Of a stretch of DNA of 64,000 nucleotides, positions 8,894 through 18,112 are shown in pieces (position 1 is the stretch's first letter; each line of letters opens with the position of its first letter). The DNA is from Hoeflea sp. (GTDB taxonomy: Bacteria > Pseudomonadota > Alphaproteobacteria > Rhizobiales > Rhizobiaceae). The translations under genes were made by a program, and so were the position numbers. The stretch lies in NCBI GenBank assembly GCA_020637795.1, contig JACKJT010000001.1, forward strand, positions 124,001 to 188,000. Direction: 5' to 3'. Under the pieces are notes generated by a model that was not told where the DNA came from, made no database searches, and saw only the letters and a list, made by a program, of their open reading frames with translations.

Positions 8894-9531
8894 AGTCTGA
8901 TCCTGTCCTTGTAGCTGCCGAGCACGTAGCCCGCGTCGAGGTCGAGTGCGTCCTTGTCGTCCATCGTGATCGGCAGACGGTGAGCGAAGTTGACGCTGTA
9001 TTCGGTGTCCGCTGCCTTGCTGAGCGACAGCGCGATCTTGGCCCGCTTGAGCGGTGTGGTGTCGATCGGCTTCAGGTGCGCCAGGCCGACCGCCGTGCGC
9101 GTTGCGCAGATGGCGTTCTTGCGAGCAACGAGCACCACCTTGATCAAGAACCGGGCGACGAACTCAGGGTGGCTGATCGGCGTGAGCCTCACCGCGATCC
9201 GGCCGACCGGGAACCGCTGCGGGTAACTGACCTTGTGGATGATCTCGGCATCCACATAGTCGAGAAACCGCTGCGCGGCCGCCCGCGTCCCGACGAGCTT
9301 GGCCAGCGCCGGCGCATCTGCCACCATCGCCCGCTTGCGGGCTTCGGTCCAATCCGAGAACCACAGATCGACGCTTTCATGCGCGGCGAGCCAGGGAAGG
9401 ATGTCGGGCCTGGTTTCAGCCGGGTCGAAGAGCACGTCGAACGGCACGTCCAGCGTGTCGGATACGCCTGCAGCGAGAGCCTTTTCGAACGTCTCCGAAT
9501 TGGATGGCAGGATGTCGCCGACGGCGCTCAT
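8890..9531 (-). CDS. Phage tail protein I (baseplate)
   Basis: A 213-residue protein with the P2 gpI pattern (PF09684): N-terminal LPSNSETFEKALAAGVSD, then LFDPAETRPDILPWLAAHESVDLWFSDW segments where the DxW/LPWLA motif is diagnostic. It is a baseplate wedge component joining gpJ to the fibre. It overlaps both baseplate J and the downstream DUF4815 gene by 4 bp, giving the canonical V-W-J-I order. Confidence 0.9.
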   Translation of the reverse strand: MSAVGDILPSNSETFEKALAAGVSDTLDVPFDVLFDPAETRPDILPWLAAHESVDLWFSDWTEARKRAMVADAPALAKLVGTRAAAQRFLDYVDAEIIHKVSYPQRFPVGRIAVRLTPISHPEFVARFLIKVVLVARKNAICATRTAVGLAHLKPIDTTPLKRAKIALSLSKAADTEYSVNFAHRLPITMDDKDALDLDAGYVLGSYKDRIRL

Positions 9532-10439
9532 GTCCTCACCTCAGTTGATACCGTGATCGTCGTCAGTACCGGGATCGAATAAGGATCAGGCGCGATCACA
9601 ACCGGCGCATTGTCACGTACCTTCATCACAGACGTCCCATAGGCCGCCCCGGACAGCAGTGACGCCGGCACTTCGCCGCCAATGAAGGTGCGATCATCGG
9701 CCACTGCCCGGATACGGGCCACAGCCTCGTCCTTGACGATCTCTGGATCCGGCCCTTTCAGAACCTCGATCACGAGGTCCACGGCATATGTCACCCGCGT
9801 TGCAGCGAGCACGGAAACCGAGGTGGTCTCAGGCTGCACATCGTCGGCCGTCACCGCTGCCCGAACCAGCGCCAGGTTTTCGGTCGACGGCGCATCGCCA
9901 TCCGGCCCGGCTACGACAATATCGACATCTCCGCGGCGGCCGTGAATGCGACGACCGACAACCTCGATGTCGCCGGCGCCCGGCCAGGCCGTGAACGCTG
10001 CGAACAGATACCCGTCGCGAGATCCGGCCGCTGCCCGGTTGAACGACAGCAGATACCGCTCAAGCAGCCGCGCATCACTCTCCATCACGGCCGGCGTGCT
10101 GCCCGATGCCGCGGTGATGGTCAGGCGCTGGATACCCTGCCTGGCCACCAGATTGTCGAGATTCGAGCCGGTCGACAGCGGCGCCAGCAACGCTTTAAGG
10201 GCGTCGTTGACGCGCTGGCGATCCAGAAGCCGCAGGTAAGACCACGCCTGACCGACGATGATCGGCGGGGACGTCTCCAGCATCGATTCGTCGTAGGCAG
10301 GCAGACTGGCGTCCGCCAGTCGGGCCTCTTCCCAGAAAGCCTGGAACCGAACCTTGAACGCGCTCAGAAGCTCTTCATAGGACAGGGCATCGATAGCTGT
10401 CGGGGCCGCGACGCGCGTCAGGTCAATTACCGTCGTCAT
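9528..10439 (-). CDS. Baseplate assembly protein J
   Basis: A 303-residue protein with the gpJ pattern (PF04865): DALSYEELLSAFKVRFQAFW near the N-terminus, GSNLDNLVARQGIQRL, and a central RRIHGRRGDVDIVVAGPDGD region. It forms the peripheral wedge of the contractile baseplate. It overlaps W and I by 4 bp each, indicating translational coupling. Confidence 0.92.
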   Translation of the reverse strand: MTTVIDLTRVAAPTAIDALSYEELLSAFKVRFQAFWEEARLADASLPAYDESMLETSPPIIVGQAWSYLRLLDRQRVNDALKALLAPLSTGSNLDNLVARQGIQRLTITAASGSTPAVMESDARLLERYLLSFNRAAAGSRDGYLFAAFTAWPGAGDIEVVGRRIHGRRGDVDIVVAGPDGDAPSTENLALVRAAVTADDVQPETTSVSVLAATRVTYAVDLVIEVLKGPDPEIVKDEAVARIRAVADDRTFIGGEVPASLLSGAAYGTSVMKVRDNAPVVIAPDPYSIPVLTTITVSTEVRT

Positions 10440-10831
10440 GCCACAACCCTCAGCCCGCCAGCGCGGAAGTTGAGGCCGAACGAGAGCACTCGCTCGACAG
10501 TGAAGTCACCAAGGTGCCCACGCGGGCGGTAGTCAACGTCGAACCGCATGCCCACCTGCCCTGCCCTGATTTGCTCGACCGTGCCGAGCGGTGTGATCTT
10601 GCGCACCCGGAAGCGCGGTTCCCATATGTCAATTGCGGTCGCCACCAGCTGCTGGAACAGTGCGAACAACGGCGGCGTGACTGCCCGTCCAAGGATCTCT
10701 GCCACGCCGCCGCCAAACTGCCGCCGCATCACCCGGCTGCCAATCCGCGTGGATAGGATCACTTCGACCGCCTGCAGCGCGCTGTCATAGCTGCTGATGA
10801 CCTGTCCGGTGCGGTGATCGATGCCAGCCAT
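10436..10831 (-). CDS. Baseplate assembly protein W (gp25-like)
   Basis: A 131-residue protein starting MAGIDHRTGQVISSYDSALQ, with SRVMRRQFGGGVAEIL, the family signature of gpW/gp25 lysozyme-like baseplate wedge proteins (PF04965). The start at 10831 was preferred over an upstream ATG at 10876 because it is just downstream of the previous gene's stop and starts where the family homology starts. Confidence 0.88.
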   Translation of the reverse strand: MAGIDHRTGQVISSYDSALQAVEVILSTRIGSRVMRRQFGGGVAEILGRAVTPPLFALFQQLVATAIDIWEPRFRVRKITPLGTVEQIRAGQVGMRFDVDYRPRGHLGDFTVERVLSFGLNFRAGGLRVVA

Positions 10832-10835
10832 CTGG

Positions 10836-11060
10836 TCAGGCCTCGGCCTTGTCCGTGACGAAATCACTCTGATCATCCGCCTCCGGCAAGGGCTTCCTCC
10901 CCGATCCCTTGGCGGAAGCCTTCACCTTGCGCTCGATCCTGCCGAGCGAGAGGTCATACAAAGCCTCGCGATCGGTGAGTTCGATTTCCCGGTTCTTCGG
11001 CACGGCTTTGCCGTTGATGGTCGAGAAGCCCTCGGCCACCACATAAGTGTGCTTTTCCAT
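10836..11060 (-). CDS. Small phage protein between baseplate V and W
   Basis: A 74-residue protein starting MEKHTYVVAEGFSTINGKAV. The first ~45 residues are beta-rich with a REIELTDREALYDLSLGRI segment; the tail is Lys/Asp-rich. GGAGA lies upstream of the ATG. The position between V and W is constant in many alphaproteobacterial prophages, but no function is recognised. Confidence 0.6.
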   Translation of the reverse strand: MEKHTYVVAEGFSTINGKAVPKNREIELTDREALYDLSLGRIERKVKASAKGSGRKPLPEADDQSDFVTDKAEA

Positions 11061-11076
11061 GATCTCTCCTGATCGG

Positions 11077-11592
11077 TTAGACTGGCGGGCCCGGAGGTCC
11101 TGGTGGCGCCGACACGTGACCGTGGTCACTGCCCACATTCTTGCCGTCGTGCTCCTGGCGTCCGCCTGTCTGGACAAAACCGTCGCCGGAAAACCTGAAG
11201 GTCACGCCGCTAATGTTTATGACCAATGCCCCATCCGCCACGGTGACCCGCACGCCGGCGTCCTCGAACACATTTGCGTTCATGTCATCATTCGGGCTCG
11301 GTCGCGGGCCGGAGTAACCGGCCCGGAACATCACGCCCTGCCGCATATCGCCGGACGGGCTGACAACGCCGACGATATCGCCCTTCCTCAGCGGTACCGA
11401 GGATTTTCCGCTTTCCGGATGCGGCTGCCACGGCGACAGAAACGGCTTGCCGTTGGTCTCGCCAAACTTGATCCTGTAACCCTTGACCGCATCGACTTCC
11501 TCGATCGGCCCGACCTTGAGCGAATTGCCGAAGGCGCTGCGCAACATGGCAATGTCCGCGCTCATCGAGATCAGGCCATCAGTCAGGTTCAT
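11077..11592 (-). CDS. Baseplate spike protein V
   Basis: A 171-residue gpV-like spike protein. Residues 40-110 form an OB-fold-like segment (LSPWQPHPESGKSSVPLRKG). The C-terminal beta-helix region ends in a His-rich tip (QEHDGKNVGSDHGH) with an HxH motif like that binding iron at the P2 spike tip. The Pro/Gly-rich end is APPGPPGPP. It overlaps the upstream gene by 4 bp and begins the baseplate module. Confidence 0.85.
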   Translation of the reverse strand: MNLTDGLISMSADIAMLRSAFGNSLKVGPIEEVDAVKGYRIKFGETNGKPFLSPWQPHPESGKSSVPLRKGDIVGVVSPSGDMRQGVMFRAGYSGPRPSPNDDMNANVFEDAGVRVTVADGALVINISGVTFRFSGDGFVQTGGRQEHDGKNVGSDHGHVSAPPGPPGPPV

Positions 11593-12386
11593 GGCTCAGT
11601 CACCTCGATCGGGTCCCCGTCATTGACCACAAGAGTCCCTGCGGTCATGTCCGGCGTCTCCCCGTCTTCATCCTCTTCGATCGGCCCAAGACCGACCGCG
11701 AGCAGTTCGCCGTTTGAAGCGAGCAATGCAGATTGCAGCCTCTGCCAATCTTGCAAGTCTGAACCCGAAGTCAGCAGTTCATGCCATGTGTCAGCAAGTG
11801 CAGCATAGGCGGCGTCGCCGTCACTTGCCATCAACGCCAACCCTGCCGAGACTGCATCGGCGATTGGATCGCCAGGTAGCGGTTCCGGCATTGTTTCGAT
11901 CTCGAACTGGGCAAACCGGCAGGCATGCTTTGTACCCGTTTCCGGGTCAGTTGCCCGGACTGTACGGATAGCCCCTATGGAAACCACCAGATCACGAAAC
12001 ACCATCGACCACGGGTTCTCATGATCATGCAGCACCGTCCGCCACTGACGGTCGACAATGTTCAACAGGGCCTCATAGGCGGAATCGGTTTCCCCAAGGA
12101 CGGGGACGATCACCGTTCCCTCTCCATCGGTAATCTGCTTTCCGGAAGCCACCGCTGACTGCATCATGCCGGTCAACACCCCCCCTCGACCGAGAAAGCC
12201 GTCCGTCGCGTCATCCACCGTCTCGACCGATTCCTCGATCGAGAACACCAGCACGGGCTGAGCTCCGCCCTTCAGAAGACCCGGCACCGTGTCCATGGTG
12301 CTGTCAAACACATTTTCCAGCGCAATGGTATGGCCGCGCAACGCTTCAACCACCGCAATCTGAACCAGTTGGCGGACAATGCTCAT
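11589..12386 (-). CDS. Phage head-tail connection protein, unknown family
   Basis: A 265-residue protein beginning MSIVRQLVQIAVVEALRGHT; the ATG shares an A with the upstream stop (TGATG). The N-terminal ~110 residues resemble proteins assigned to tail completion in Mu/lambda-like prophages (an N-terminal helix, then FSIEESVETVDD), but no family can be named. The C-terminal part is acidic. Position between head joining proteins and spike V suggests a tail terminator/completion role; this is inference. Confidence 0.6.
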   Translation of the reverse strand: MSIVRQLVQIAVVEALRGHTIALENVFDSTMDTVPGLLKGGAQPVLVFSIEESVETVDDATDGFLGRGGVLTGMMQSAVASGKQITDGEGTVIVPVLGETDSAYEALLNIVDRQWRTVLHDHENPWSMVFRDLVVSIGAIRTVRATDPETGTKHACRFAQFEIETMPEPLPGDPIADAVSAGLALMASDGDAAYAALADTWHELLTSGSDLQDWQRLQSALLASNGELLAVGLGPIEEDEDGETPDMTAGTLVVNDGDPIEVTEP

Positions 12387-12769
12387 CAGATCCTCGAAAC
12401 CACGCAAAGCACGACAGCGGGAAGAGGCTCCAGGATCCGATCAATCCTGTATTTCTCCGGCACTGCCGTCTTCCGCTCGATCTGGTCTCCTCGTTTGGGA
12501 ACCCAGGTCAAATCGGCGAGCGCGAAGCTCACGCTCGCATGCGGCGAGATGACGTTGGCGCGGTTGGTATCCGACGAGCGGCCGCCGCCCATCTGCTCAA
12601 GTTCCGGCGCAAAATCGAAACGACCCCGGACATCCTCTTGCACCTCTCGCTCCGGGTCAGCACCGGCGCCGGCCATCTTGCCCTCGCGCATAGGCAGGAT
12701 ATTGGCATTCTCGCCAAAGCCTTGCCGCGTCATCGAGGGCAGCCCGGCCCGCACCGTTTCGAGATCCAT
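12386..12769 (-). CDS. Putative head-tail joining protein (FII-like position)
   Basis: A 127-residue protein starting MDLETVRAGLPSMTRQGFGE, with a beta-rich C-terminal half (DLTWVPKRGDQIERKTAV, then VVLCVVSRI). A GDxI motif in that context is common in head-tail adaptors that close the portal. It lies one gene after the FI-like protein, matching lambda FII by synteny. Similarity is too weak to name by sequence alone. Confidence 0.6.
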   Translation of the reverse strand: MDLETVRAGLPSMTRQGFGENANILPMREGKMAGAGADPEREVQEDVRGRFDFAPELEQMGGGRSSDTNRANVISPHASVSFALADLTWVPKRGDQIERKTAVPEKYRIDRILEPLPAVVLCVVSRI

Positions 12770-12771
12770 AA

Positions 12772-13158
12772 TCAGGCCTGCAGCTGCGCCAGTTTGTCCT
12801 GGGCCGCTTTGAGCATGGCCTCCGCTTCAGCCTTGGCTGCGGCATCTGTTCCAGAAGCGGCCACAAGCTGCTCGGCCTCGTCAATGGATGCCTTGGCCGC
12901 TGCGATCTCTGGAGAATCTTGGGGCGGGTTGGGGTCGCCGGTCTTTCCACCCTTGCCGGATCCGGCCTCCGCCTTCTTCTTTGTCTTGCCGGCGTCGGTG
13001 ACTTCGACGGCAAAGCGGTCCTCGATCAGATGCCGGCCATAGGCTTCAGGAACGGAGACCGGCTCCATCGCGGCGCATGTCTGGTCTTCCTTCTTGCCGA
13101 GCACCGAGCCAGGCACAATGCCACCCTGCGGGAATGCAATGCTGATTTTCTTGCTCAT
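12772..13158 (-). CDS. Putative head protein (FI-like position)
   Basis: A 128-residue protein starting MSKKISIAFPQGGIVPGSVL. The middle is Lys/Gly/Pro-rich and the C-terminal third is an Ala/Glu/Lys helix (AAAKASIDEAEQLVAASG). The start at 13158 has AAAGGACC upstream. It follows the major capsid gene, the place of the lambda FI DNA-packaging factor. Function is inferred only from order. Confidence 0.55.
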   Translation of the reverse strand: MSKKISIAFPQGGIVPGSVLGKKEDQTCAAMEPVSVPEAYGRHLIEDRFAVEVTDAGKTKKKAEAGSGKGGKTGDPNPPQDSPEIAAAKASIDEAEQLVAASGTDAAAKAEAEAMLKAAQDKLAQLQA

Positions 13159-13270
13159 GGTAGGGTCCTTTCCTCTTGCCGGGGGACCGCCACGGGCGGT
13201 CGCCTGGAAAAAGGAACCGGGCATCAACCCGGCTCCCTCTTTCTTGCCATCTGCCGCAGGGGCAGATGGA

Positions 13271-14281
13271 TCAGGTAAGCGTCAGCTTGCGCAGCACTTC
13301 GGGACGGGTGCAGATCGAAATCGGGTTGCTCTGCACTTCCAGGTCATAGCCCTTGTTGTTGGGCTTCTCGAAAGCCTGGCTGTAGAACGGCAGGCCCGGG
13401 GTGTTGACGGTCTGGTTGTAGTCAGCCGGGGCGAACCGGGTGATGTAGAGATCGGCAACACCGAGAACAGCAACCCGCGCCTCGTTGGCGGCGATGTAGG
13501 GTGCGCCGAGATCGGTGGAAGCCTTTGCTCCGGTCTTGTAGCGCTCCCAGGTGGCACCTCCGAACGTGAACTTATCCGGCACGTCCTGTCGAAGCACCGA
13601 GGCCCCGTCATTGTACATGAATGTGTCACGCACCGATTTGTGCAACCACATCGCCTTGTGGAAGTCGCGGCCTGTGAACACATGAATGCCGGAATAGGGC
13701 TCGTCGAGGGAATCCTCGATCGAATAGACCACATCCTGCCAGAGACTGGTTACAAGCGTTGCTTCGACATCGAGTTCGAGCGAAACCGCATCCGGCACCG
13801 CGATGCCGAAGGCGTTGTAGAGGTTGACCTGCACCGCACCGGACTTGGATGTGACGATGCCCTTGAGGGCGCCCACGCGCTGGTGCTCCAGCGTCATGGT
13901 CAGGTCCTGCGCATGGCGCTGGGCCTTGCGATTGACCCGACCGATGACCGTTTCCAGCGAACTTTCCTCGCCGAATTCGCGCACGTTCTGCACCTCATCG
14001 GCCAGGATGCTGTCGTCGCGCTGATAATGCGGGACGTTGACGGGAACCTTGGTGCGATCTTCATCTCCGGTTGTCTCGCCAGGTCCACCGCGGGCCGATG
14101 GCTCGATCAGGCCCAGCTTGCCGTTACGGCGCTCGATCGAGATCATCGTCGTCGTGACGCTGTCTTCCTCGAAAATACCTGTCGCCGAAACTTGGCCGGG
14201 CCGGTAGGGCACGGCGTTGACAGCCGCCGTCAGGCTTTCGAGGCTGAAGGCGTCTTCAATATGAACATTTGGTGAGGGCAT
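13271..14281 (-). CDS. Major capsid protein (E family)
   Basis: A 336-residue HK97-fold capsid protein of the lambda gpE family (PF03864): MPSPNVHIEDAFSLESLTAA, then VSATGIFEEDSVTTTMISIE, KLGLIEPSARGGPGE and a C-terminal QAFEKPNNKGYDLEVQSNP segment, all typical. It follows decoration protein D by 11 bp. A 393-codon open frame on the plus strand over this gene is a shadow. Confidence 0.93.
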   Translation of the reverse strand: MPSPNVHIEDAFSLESLTAAVNAVPYRPGQVSATGIFEEDSVTTTMISIERRNGKLGLIEPSARGGPGETTGDEDRTKVPVNVPHYQRDDSILADEVQNVREFGEESSLETVIGRVNRKAQRHAQDLTMTLEHQRVGALKGIVTSKSGAVQVNLYNAFGIAVPDAVSLELDVEATLVTSLWQDVVYSIEDSLDEPYSGIHVFTGRDFHKAMWLHKSVRDTFMYNDGASVLRQDVPDKFTFGGATWERYKTGAKASTDLGAPYIAANEARVAVLGVADLYITRFAPADYNQTVNTPGLPFYSQAFEKPNNKGYDLEVQSNPISICTRPEVLRKLTLT

Positions 14282-14292
14282 CGAAGTTCTCC

Positions 14293-14682
14293 TTATCGTG
14301 CCTTGATGCCCACCGCACGAAGCTGGGTCAGCTTCGCGGCGCGCTTGGTTGAATCATTGACGGTTGCCTCAAACACCAGCATGGAGTCCTTGACCTCCGC
14401 GTCGCCGGTGATGCAGACGGCATCAACATCGGCGCTGGTGGCGTCGACCTCGTAGCAGAGGATCGCTGTTGCGGTTTCCGCACCTTCGATGTCCACCGTC
14501 TCGGCATTGGGCGAGGCAACATACTTGCCGCCGGTTGTGAGCTTGCCGAGCACGGTTCCGGCGGCGAGCTTGCCGGCGCCGGACAGGATGGTGAGAACAT
14601 CGCGCGAGCGGGTGCGGTTACCTTCCGACAGGATGAATGCGAGATCCCGCGGCGTTTCGGTGAAACTGGTGGGCATGGTCAT
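14293..14682 (-). CDS. Head decoration protein D
   Basis: A 129-residue protein starting MTMPTSFTETPRDLAFILSE, with TILSGAGKLAAGTVLGKLT, the signature of lambda gpD-like capsid-stabilising proteins (PF02924), which bind as trimers on the expanded capsid. Its start overlaps the scaffold-like gene stop by 4 bp. A second ATG two codons later (MPTSF) is an alternative start. Confidence 0.88.
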   Translation of the reverse strand: MTMPTSFTETPRDLAFILSEGNRTRSRDVLTILSGAGKLAAGTVLGKLTTGGKYVASPNAETVDIEGAETATAILCYEVDATSADVDAVCITGDAEVKDSMLVFEATVNDSTKRAAKLTQLRAVGIKAR

Positions 14683-15263
14683 GCTCCCTTCTGGGTCGTT
14701 CGACGCGCCGCGAAGATGGCGTCACGGTTGATTTTCGGGCCAGTGGCAGCGGCTGGTTTGCTACCAGGCATCGCGAGACCGGCGGCCGCCATTCTCTGCT
14801 GCTCGTAAGCAGCGGGCGACGAAGCCGGTTTGTCCTGCCCCTTGTCAGCTTCTGCTGCGGTTGCGGTTGCGGACACATTCGCCGAAACGAACTTGATGAC
14901 AGCGTCAGCAGCCATGTCCGGCGAAGCGTTTGCCAGCTCGACGGCTGCCGACATGCGCTTGGCGTCGCCCTTGATGCTGTCGTGGCCAAGGATCGCATTC
15001 ATGCGGTCCATGGCCTGCTTGAAGCCGTCTGCACCACCGGAAGCGGCGGCTACGACGGCGGCGTTGGTTGCGGCGTCAGGTTGCTCTGCGCCGGCCACAG
15101 TCTGGTTCTCAGACATGTCACCTCCGGGGGTTGGTTTAAGGATGGGCGGCTCCGTATCGGCTGCGCCGGCGGTTGCCTCGGTATCGCCATCGACATCGTC
15201 GAGGCATGGGTTTACCGCTCCGGGACGCACGGCGGCCCGAATGCTGGCAAGAAGACTGGTCAT
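14679..15263 (-). CDS. Putative prohead scaffolding protein
   Basis: A 194-residue Ala-rich, low-complexity protein: acidic Pro/Thr N-terminus, central helix GGADGFKQAMDRMNAILGHD and a basic C-terminus (KINRDAIFAARRT). It follows the S49 protease by 14 bp and precedes decoration protein D. In lambda the equivalent scaffold Nu3 is encoded inside the protease gene; here it seems to be a separate gene. An internal in-frame ATG (MSENQTV) could give a shorter form. Assignment is by position and composition. Confidence 0.6.
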   Translation of the reverse strand: MTSLLASIRAAVRPGAVNPCLDDVDGDTEATAGAADTEPPILKPTPGGDMSENQTVAGAEQPDAATNAAVVAAASGGADGFKQAMDRMNAILGHDSIKGDAKRMSAAVELANASPDMAADAVIKFVSANVSATATAAEADKGQDKPASSPAAYEQQRMAAAGLAMPGSKPAAATGPKINRDAIFAARRTTQKGA

Positions 15264-15277
15264 GATTTTCTCCTGGG

Positions 15278-16198
15278 TTATCCCCGGTTCACTTCACTGA
15301 CGAAAGCGTCGAACGCCTCCAGCGGATCACCGACCGCATCGGCAAGACCCATCGCGACCGCCTCGCCAGCGTCATAGACGCGCGCCTCGGTCGCAAGAGC
15401 CTTGGCCTTGGTGATGCGGTTGCCCCTGCCCCTGGCAACGGCCCCGGCAAATTCAACGCGCATGGCATCAGCCTGGGCTTGCCATTTCTGAGCGATCTCG
15501 GCGCCCAGTGGCTCATAGGGGTTGCCGTCGGCTTTCTTCTCGCCGGAGCGGATGATGGTGAGCCGGATGCCCTCCTGCTCGAGCGCCTGTGAATAGTCGG
15601 CATGGATCATGATCACGCCGATGGATCCCGCTCCACCGAAACGCGGCATGACGAGCTGACGGCTCTGCGCTCCCAGCAGATAACCGGCGGAATAGGCGAA
15701 GTCGGTCAGGATCGAGATCGTAGGTTTCTCGCGAGACAGCTGTGAAATCGCAGCAGCTGTTTCGAAAGCTCCGCTGACCTCGCCACCATAGCTGTCACAC
15801 TCGAACACGACACCTTTGACCTGCGGCGACTTCCTCGCCATTGCGATCTGCGCCTGCAGACCCTGATAGGACGTTTCCCCCGAATTGTTGCCGACCCAGC
15901 CACCCTTGTGCACAAGAGTGCCTTCAACCTCGATGATCGCAACATTGTCGACCATGGCAAACGGAAGCACGTTGTGTCTGGTATAGGCTCGCTCAATCCG
16001 TCCGCCGAGCTTGCCAGCCAGGGGACGGCCATCTGCACCGGCTACGTGATCGACAGCGCCTGCAGGATTTGTGATCACGACGGTATCGCCTGCGATCCGG
16101 CTCCCCAGACCATGCAGGAATGCCTCCGCCTTGCGCGGATCGTACATCAGGGGCGTGTTGAACACCCGCTGTGCGACTTGTGCAAAACGTAGGCTCAT
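15278..16198 (-). CDS. Prohead protease, S49 (SppA-like) peptidase
   Basis: A 306-residue S49 peptidase matching the protease half of lambda gpC. It has VAIIEVEGTLVHKGGWVG near residue 90, GVVFECDSYGGEVSGAFE, then AYSAGYLLGAQSRQLVMPRF and the nucleophile Ser in GGAGSIGVIMIHADY. It processes the prohead before DNA packaging. It sits between the gpW-like joiner and the scaffold-like gene. Confidence 0.92.
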   Translation of the reverse strand: MSLRFAQVAQRVFNTPLMYDPRKAEAFLHGLGSRIAGDTVVITNPAGAVDHVAGADGRPLAGKLGGRIERAYTRHNVLPFAMVDNVAIIEVEGTLVHKGGWVGNNSGETSYQGLQAQIAMARKSPQVKGVVFECDSYGGEVSGAFETAAAISQLSREKPTISILTDFAYSAGYLLGAQSRQLVMPRFGGAGSIGVIMIHADYSQALEQEGIRLTIIRSGEKKADGNPYEPLGAEIAQKWQAQADAMRVEFAGAVARGRGNRITKAKALATEARVYDAGEAVAMGLADAVGDPLEAFDAFVSEVNRG

Positions 16199-16208
16199 GA
16201 CAATTCCT

Positions 16209-16475
16209 TCAGTATCTCAACTGCATCCGCCGCGACGGGCGACGACCGCTTGTTGCCTGCTCGCATGCCGCCTGCAGACGGGTCATTTCGGCGTCGAGCG
16301 AATTCAGGTTGGCCGGTGAGAACACGACTGTTTCCCGCGTCACCGGCGACTGGATCGAGTATTCTCCGGTCATCTCGCCGCTAATCAGTTTGAGCTTGAC
16401 CAGATAGAGGCCCTGGTAGAGCGCACACGGATCAGATGTGTCGACTGATACGCCACCGAGCTTGATCATGGACAT
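16209..16475 (-). CDS. Head-tail joining protein, gpW-like
   Basis: An 88-residue protein; the middle (LYQGLYLVKLKLISGEMTGE, then TVVFSPANLNSLDAEMTRL) has the helix-hairpin-helix layout of lambda gpW (PF02831), and the C-terminus is Arg-rich. Its ATG shares bases with the portal stop (TGATG). In lambda, W lies between terminase and portal; here it follows the portal. The family call is moderate. Confidence 0.65.
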   Translation of the reverse strand: MSMIKLGGVSVDTSDPCALYQGLYLVKLKLISGEMTGEYSIQSPVTRETVVFSPANLNSLDAEMTRLQAACEQATSGRRPSRRMQLRY

Positions 16476-18112
16476 CAGGCCGTCTCGCTTTCGCTTTGCT
16501 TCGCGTCGGCGGGCTCATCGCCCTTGGCTGCATCGCTTGGCAACCCGCGCTCGAAAGGTGACTTCATGCCCTCATCGATGTGGCGCTTGTGCCAGTAGAG
16601 ACGGCTCTGGAACACTTCTTCGGCGTCGCCGCCGTCCTCGCTGATCTCGCGCTCAAGATCGCCGGTGCCGTTGGCGATGCGTTCGCTTGTGGCCTTGGCC
16701 TTCTTCAGATCGTCGGCCGATGGCTTGCTCGGGCCGTTGCAGATCGCCCACAGCACTGCCTCGCGGTTAGCGCGATAGGCCTCGATGCCACCCTTGAACT
16801 TGGTCAGGCCGGTCTCGATCCGTTCATCCATCCAGCTCGCATAAGGCACGAGATAATGCGGTGCGGCGATCCGCTCGGTCCGGCGGCGCGCCAGCGGCCA
16901 GACCGATGCATTTTCCATCTGGATCGAGCTGTATGTTGCGTCGGTGTAATCCAGCGTATAACCGCCGTAACTGACGCCGAGCGCCCTCGCGGTCTCCCGG
17001 TTGAAGGCGCCCGTCACTTCCGAATATCGCGGCCCAGGTGCGGTGATGTTCTTGAAGTCGAGCGATTCACCAGGCGCCAGCTGCGAAATTCCGGCGCCGG
17101 GTCCGAGCCTGATTTCGGATTCCGCCGCGCGTTCGAACTGGGCCTTGAAGTAGCCGACCAACTCAGCGGAAAGTTCTTGCCCGCCTTCCGCGCTGGCCAT
17201 CGCCTCAAACGCTTCAAAGGCCTCCGCACTCGGACGCTCGCTGGTCAGGATCGCCGAATAGATAGTCTGCAGGAACATCAGCTGCGCCGTCGCGTCGTCT
17301 GCGTTCTCGGCCATCATGAACTTGCGGAAAGTCGGCGCCAGTGGCGACAGCCCGCGCACATCATCGCTCGAGAACGGATCGAACGCATGCATAACAATCT
17401 GCCGACCCTCGGCATCGCGCGCCGCATAGTCGATCTTCTGTTTCCACCCGTCTCGCCGCTCCTCGAAGCGGTAGGCGATCGGACGGCCATAGGCATCATG
17501 AATGACGCCCTGATAAAGCCCCTCGACCTCGCTCGTGTCCTGCACCAGCTGCTGCGGCGAAAGGAGCAGCATTTTCGTGCCGGTCCGTGTACCTGGCAGC
17601 CGCTGCGATGCCGGCATGAACTGGCAAACCCCAACACTTTCGCCGAAAGCGAGCCAGTGCCGCATGCCGATATCGGTCTGCTGCGGGATCGTCCACTTCG
17701 CCCGGAAATCGCATTCCAGCGGGTTCCAGGCGTAGACTTTCCACTCGGCCTTGATCTCGCGCACCCAGGCAATCGCCTCTTCGCGCGTGTAGCCGAACCG
17801 CGACAGATCCGGCTTCGGATTGAGCTGCAGTTCATTGCCGACAGCATCGACCAGGATCTGGTCCGCCGCTCCGCGCAACTTGCCGGAGTTCTGCAGCAGA
17901 TCCATTGCGAGGCCCGCGGCTCTGGTCCAGACCCGCCGCACCTCGTCCCGGTGTTCCCGCAGCGATGACGGCCGTGACGCCAGGACACCTGACTGGGTGT
18001 CGCGCATATAGCCGGCCCGCACCTTTGGCGCCGACGGCGCGCTGACAGGGGCCGCAGGCTTGGAAGTCACGCCGCGCCCGGCCTTGACCCTCATCCTTGG
18101 CTTCGCTGTCAT
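16475..18112 (-). CDS. Phage portal protein (lambda gpB family)
   Basis: A 545-residue portal of the lambda type. The N-terminal region has MRDTQSGVLASRPSSLREHR; the core has WTIPQQTDIGMRHWLAFGES and DPFSSDDVRGLSPLAPTFRK; the clip/stem region has SYGGYTLDYTDATYSSIQ. The dodecameric portal is the DNA entry channel. The start at 18112 overlaps the large terminase stop (ATGA). The segment IRLGPGAGISQLAPGESLDF is typical of the family. Confidence 0.93.
   Translation of the reverse strand: MTAKPRMRVKAGRGVTSKPAAPVSAPSAPKVRAGYMRDTQSGVLASRPSSLREHRDEVRRVWTRAAGLAMDLLQNSGKLRGAADQILVDAVGNELQLNPKPDLSRFGYTREEAIAWVREIKAEWKVYAWNPLECDFRAKWTIPQQTDIGMRHWLAFGESVGVCQFMPASQRLPGTRTGTKMLLLSPQQLVQDTSEVEGLYQGVIHDAYGRPIAYRFEERRDGWKQKIDYAARDAEGRQIVMHAFDPFSSDDVRGLSPLAPTFRKFMMAENADDATAQLMFLQTIYSAILTSERPSAEAFEAFEAMASAEGGQELSAELVGYFKAQFERAAESEIRLGPGAGISQLAPGESLDFKNITAPGPRYSEVTGAFNRETARALGVSYGGYTLDYTDATYSSIQMENASVWPLARRRTERIAAPHYLVPYASWMDERIETGLTKFKGGIEAYRANREAVLWAICNGPSKPSADDLKKAKATSERIANGTGDLEREISEDGGDAEEVFQSRLYWHKRHIDEGMKSPFERGLPSDAAKGDEPADAKQSESETA

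Noticed and set aside
13094..14275. A 393-codon plus-strand frame opposite the capsid gene
   Set aside because: The minus strand encodes an unmistakable major capsid protein E; the plus-strand frame is a composition artefact.
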